Below are positions 61,478 to 64,000 of a DNA stretch of 64,000 nucleotides, in pieces. The number at the start of each line of letters is the position of its first letter. Position 1 is the stretch's first letter. Origin of the DNA: Bacteriovorax sp. MedPE-SWde (GTDB lineage: Bacteria > Bdellovibrionota > Bacteriovoracia > Bacteriovoracales > Bacteriovoracaceae); NCBI GenBank assembly GCA_001874305.1, contig MPCU01000006.1, positions 124,001-188,000 on the forward strand. The letters are read 5' to 3'. Position numbers and translations under genes: made by a program. The notes under the pieces are model-generated. The model worked only from the letters and a program-made list of their open reading frames with translations, was not told the DNA's origin and did no database searches.

Positions 61478-62471
61478 AACCAATCTCCTCTCTTTCGAGT
61501 CCACTTGTTTGAGTCACAAGATCTTTTAAATATGGAATTTTTGCTATATTAAATCCGGCAGAAGTATTACAGTCTCTAGGGTCAAGACATCTTTTTGAAT
61601 ACTCAAAACAACCTTTAGATTTATTTAGCTCCAATGCCCCCTCTTCTCCATGGGTATGAATTCCAACAACCATATTTGTTAAAATATCAATAATTGGACC
61701 ACCTGAGTTACCTGAAAACGTATCTAACTGAGTGTTTAGCCAGTTCTTATTTGTAGAAAGTTCGTAATACTTCCCTTCAGTTGAAGCACGCATAACAATT
61801 CCTTGCGGAAAACCAATAGTTGAAATTTCACTTCCATAGCTTAGGTCAACAGGATCTAACATCTTAAGAGCTTGTCTACCTTCTACAACTCTATCAAGTT
61901 TTATCAGAGCATAGTCATGATCATCGTCGAGTTTATAATCAATTATTTTTTCGCACTTAAATATATCGCTTTCACTAATTCTTCCATTGTTACTGTGATC
62001 ATTTAAAAATCGTGATTCATCAAAATCAAATATTATTCGATTCTTATTACAGACTTCAATTGGAGAGAGTCCTTCATTTTTTGAATCATCCAGACAATGG
62101 GCAGCAGTTGCAATAACATCCGGTCCCACAAGAAATGAACTGCACCTTGCACCTGTTCTTTGAGAATTTAAACTCGAATCACACATAAGATCTCCATGCG
62201 CTAATCTCGTTCCAAAAAATGTTAATTCATCATCACTTCTATTTGAGTCTTTAAATAATCTCTTCTTTGAAACAATCGCTGCAACAGATTTAGAAATATC
62301 TTGGAGATCACGATCTTCAACATCGCTAAGTTTATTAATATTATTTGCCCCATAAATAATTGCACTCGGTCCCTGAAAACAGGCCTTCTTTGTCTTTACA
62401 ACATTTACTCTGGGATCTTTGACACAACTAAATAGAGTCGCAGCTATTAATAAAGTATAAATTTTATTCAT
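61470..62471 (-). CDS. Trypsin-like serine protease lipoprotein
   Basis: 333 residues with a lipobox (LFSC, Cys16). Chymotrypsin-fold triad: His125 in ATAAHC, Asp186 in HDYALIKLD and Ser256 in FSGNSGGP. The basic and cysteine-rich C-terminal extension (about 285-333; KGCFEYSKRCLDPRDCN) may add disulfides. Its ribosome binding site is weak. It leads the two-gene protease operon and should be tethered to the envelope. Confidence 0.88.
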   Translation of the reverse strand: MNKIYTLLIAATLFSCVKDPRVNVVKTKKACFQGPSAIIYGANNINKLSDVEDRDLQDISKSVAAIVSKKRLFKDSNRSDDELTFFGTRLAHGDLMCDSSLNSQRTGARCSSFLVGPDVIATAAHCLDDSKNEGLSPIEVCNKNRIIFDFDESRFLNDHSNNGRISESDIFKCEKIIDYKLDDDHDYALIKLDRVVEGRQALKMLDPVDLSYGSEISTIGFPQGIVMRASTEGKYYELSTNKNWLNTQLDTFSGNSGGPIIDILTNMVVGIHTHGEEGALELNKSKGCFEYSKRCLDPRDCNTSAGFNIAKIPYLKDLVTQTSGLEREEIGCD

Positions 62472-62629
62472 ACAGAAAATATAGCATTTCAGATTGATCG
62501 GGCCGCTTCTCTTGTAATTTATCTCTAGGATGTCTAAAACTTATACACCATAGAAAACATTACACTTTCAAGCACTTGGCCCGGTGGTCGTGATAAATTG
62601 GCCAAAATACAATAAAAAAAGGAGACACA

Positions 62630-63022
62630 ATGAAGAAAATTGCACTACTACTTATACTTGCCTCTTCCCTATCTGCGAAGGTAATTTCAACACCATCTGA
62701 CGGATGTACAAAGATACAAGTTGATAATGATTCTAAAGTAGAACATCGTGCAATAAAGGTTCTAAGTAAGAAAGTAAGTTACGGAATGTATCTCAACAAT
62801 ATGGATATTAACTTTGACCAAAGGACTGCTGACTTTGATTTAAGGCAAGCAGTAACGCTAGGTTTTGATAGAAATATTACTAACCAAAAAATTTCCATAA
62901 GTGAAGATCACCCAAGATTTAATGAATTTACAAACCTACTACAAAAAGACCTATTCTTTATCTCGGAGATATGTCTAACAAAAGACAATATGGTTAAAAC
63001 ATTTAAACTAAAAGCTGACTAA
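62630..63022 (+). CDS. Small secreted protein
   Basis: 130 residues with a signal peptide (about 1-16). Two cysteines (DGCTK, SEICLT). A strong AAAGGAG binding site precedes the ATG. No family recognised. Confidence 0.65.
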   Translation: MKKIALLLILASSLSAKVISTPSDGCTKIQVDNDSKVEHRAIKVLSKKVSYGMYLNNMDINFDQRTADFDLRQAVTLGFDRNITNQKISISEDHPRFNEFTNLLQKDLFFISEICLTKDNMVKTFKLKAD

Positions 63023-63032
63023 ATATAACGCG

Positions 63033-63064
63033 GCCAGTGGTTAATCCTACCACTGGCAGCTTTT
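63033..63064 (+). terminator. Terminator after the 62630 gene
   Basis: GCCAGTGG and CCACTGGC form an eight-pair stem with a nine-base loop, followed by AGCTTTT. Confidence 0.7.
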
Positions 63065-63077
63065 GACCCTTACAAGC

Positions 63078-63118
63078 AATGTCCTATCTTTGGTAAAATT
63101 ACTTATACAAAGGACATT
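63078..63118 (+). promoter_or_regulatory. Leader hairpin masking the ribosome binding site of the 63121 gene
   Basis: AATGTCCT (63078-63085) is a perfect complement of AGGACATT (63111-63118). The latter contains AGGA and ends two bases before the ATG at 63121. A three-pair inner extension (TTG/CAA) is possible. No T-run follows. The function is inferred. Confidence 0.5.
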
Positions 63119-63120
63119 AA

Positions 63121-63633
63121 ATGAAAAAAATCATTCTCATTCTCTTTCTTACTTATTCTGCTAAATCATTTGCATTAAACTTAAGTGATCTTCATGGTTG
63201 TTTCAAAACAATAGATATAAACGGAAAATCTGTTTCAAGTGGACCTGATCAATGGAGAAACCAATCTCTATTAGAAGATCTAGGAAGTCGTACTTATAAA
63301 GATACTGAAACTAATCAATCAATCGACATTTCAGTTCTTACATTATTTGAAGGTTATAAATCTCCTTATTATAAATATAATCCTTTTGTCATTTTACATG
63401 ATCATGGTGTTTTAATAGAAACAGAAGATACTCTCCAATACTTTGTAGATAAAGATGTCATGATGAGCTCTTATGGTATTTACAAGAAAGTAGATCACTA
63501 CCTTAATCTTCAAATTGTTAAATCTTCAAATGGAGATTTAACGGGTAAGGCCAGTTTTAAATCCAAAATAAGAAATCGTGATAGAACAGTTAACTTTACA
63601 ATTAAAAAAGAGAATTGCGTATCAAACGACTAG
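63121..63633 (+). CDS. Secreted protein of unknown function
   Basis: 170 residues with a signal peptide (about 1-18). One cysteine is near the start of the mature part (LHGCFK) and one near the end (KENCVS). Otherwise Lys, Ser and Tyr rich. Its 3' end overlaps the TTG start of the last gene by 19 bases, suggesting co-expression. Confidence 0.7.
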   Translation: MKKIILILFLTYSAKSFALNLSDLHGCFKTIDINGKSVSSGPDQWRNQSLLEDLGSRTYKDTETNQSIDISVLTLFEGYKSPYYKYNPFVILHDHGVLIETEDTLQYFVDKDVMMSSYGIYKKVDHYLNLQIVKSSNGDLTGKASFKSKIRNRDRTVNFTIKKENCVSND

Positions 63634-64000
63634 TTAAAATATCTCTACTCCTATCTCTACCTACACTATCAATGGCCTGTAAAGACTTTGAAGATAAGGT
63701 GAATATTACTAAGAACAAGTTAAGTAAGAAGTATAATGGAAGGATGTTCAAAGAGGTTGATTTCACTAGATTAAAAAGTGAGTTCTCCACTCTCTCTCAA
63801 CAAACTCAAAGCTTAAGAAACTGTCAAAAACAAAACCAACAATTTCTCACTTCATGTAGATTTAAAGTAAAGCTTCTTCAAGAGCAGCACAGAAATATTG
63901 AAGTTGCTTATTCAGAAGCTGCAACTCTAGATGATTCAATGGGAACAAGCTGTAGTTTCTATTCAACAAAGAGATTTAAATTCTATAAAAATAGAGCTAC
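63615..64000 (+). CDS. Partial lipoprotein-like protein with TTG start (3' end outside window)
   Basis: The frame is open from TTG 63615 to the window edge. A TAA lies four codons upstream and no ATG occurs before codon 20. The TTG start yields a basic N-terminus, a hydrophobic core and a lipobox-like LSMAC, so it is a likely lipoprotein. The mature part is charged and helical (KLSKKYNGRMFKEVDFTRLK) with several cysteines. The binding site is poor (AGAG only). It overlaps the preceding gene. An ATG-only search would miss it. Confidence 0.55.
   Translation, partial: MRIKRLVKISLLLSLPTLSMACKDFEDKVNITKNKLSKKYNGRMFKEVDFTRLKSEFSTLSQQTQSLRNCQKQNQQFLTSCRFKVKLLQEQHRNIEVAYSEAATLDDSMGTSCSFYSTKRFKFYKNRA

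Noticed and set aside
1-64000. CRISPR arrays, tRNA or rRNA genes, insertion sequences
   Set aside because: I saw no regularly spaced repeats, cloverleaf-like sequences, transposase genes or terminal inverted repeats.

Overview
This AT-rich window looks like chromosomal DNA of a Gram-negative bacterium of the Bdellovibrionota, most likely a Bacteriovoracales member such as Halobacteriovorax or Bacteriovorax. The inference rests on low GC, many secreted proteases and small outer-membrane barrels, many lipoproteins of unknown function, and a complete housekeeping core. No tRNA, rRNA, CRISPR array, insertion sequence or prophage was seen. The species call is inference from gene style, not from a database search.

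Layout. 1-9.4 kb: a partial unknown gene, an EEP-family phosphatase/nuclease, a subtilase, a lipoprotein, a BamB-like/YfgM-like pair, two small barrels, and a LemA plus DUF2207 pair. 9.4-13.9 kb: two small proteins, then the minus-strand rnc-era-der operon; Der has a large acidic insertion. 14-28.4 kb: mixed single genes, including a tyrosine recombinase-fold protein with a degraded active site, fructose-6-phosphate aldolase/transaldolase, a matrixin-like lipoprotein protease, an ECF sigma factor, glutathione peroxidase with an OhrR-type regulator, a 12-cysteine repeat protein, a GMC oxidoreductase and a JmjC-like cupin. 28.4-34.2 kb: infC-rpmI-rplT (infC uses an ATT start), a CDF transporter, a PlsB-like acyltransferase and a CBS-less IMPDH/GMP-reductase family enzyme. 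34.3-41 kb: an RND pump, a periplasmic binding protein and a Na/Pi cotransporter. 41.2-54.6 kb: heme biosynthesis, with hemA alone and hemCD-hemL-histidine kinase-response regulator-hemE-hemN as an operon. Three glycosyltransferases on the opposite strand lie between them. 54.6-64 kb: a porin-like protein, a Vibrio-type M28 aminopeptidase, an HD-GYP protein, ExoIII, a subtilase/trypsin pair and small secreted proteins.

The most interesting system is the heme locus. A two-component pair is embedded in the heme operon. A near-identical 19-bp element (ATCTACATTTC, two variable bases, TGACAC) stands upstream of both hemA and hemCD. It reads as a direct repeat of ACA-ending pentamers with 11-bp spacing. 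As I recall, this resembles the HemKR system of Leptospira and its hem-box (TGACA-N6-TGACA); Leptospira also has a HemC/HemD fusion. I infer that this pair senses heme or its precursors and controls both transcription units.

A second theme is mRNA-leader structure. Several genes (near 3.0, 7.0, 10.2, 37.6 and 63.1 kb) have their Shine-Dalgarno sequence in the 3' arm of an inverted repeat that has no U-tract, which suggests translational control. Several genes use TTG, GTG or ATT starts, so ATG-only gene calling misplaces or misses them.
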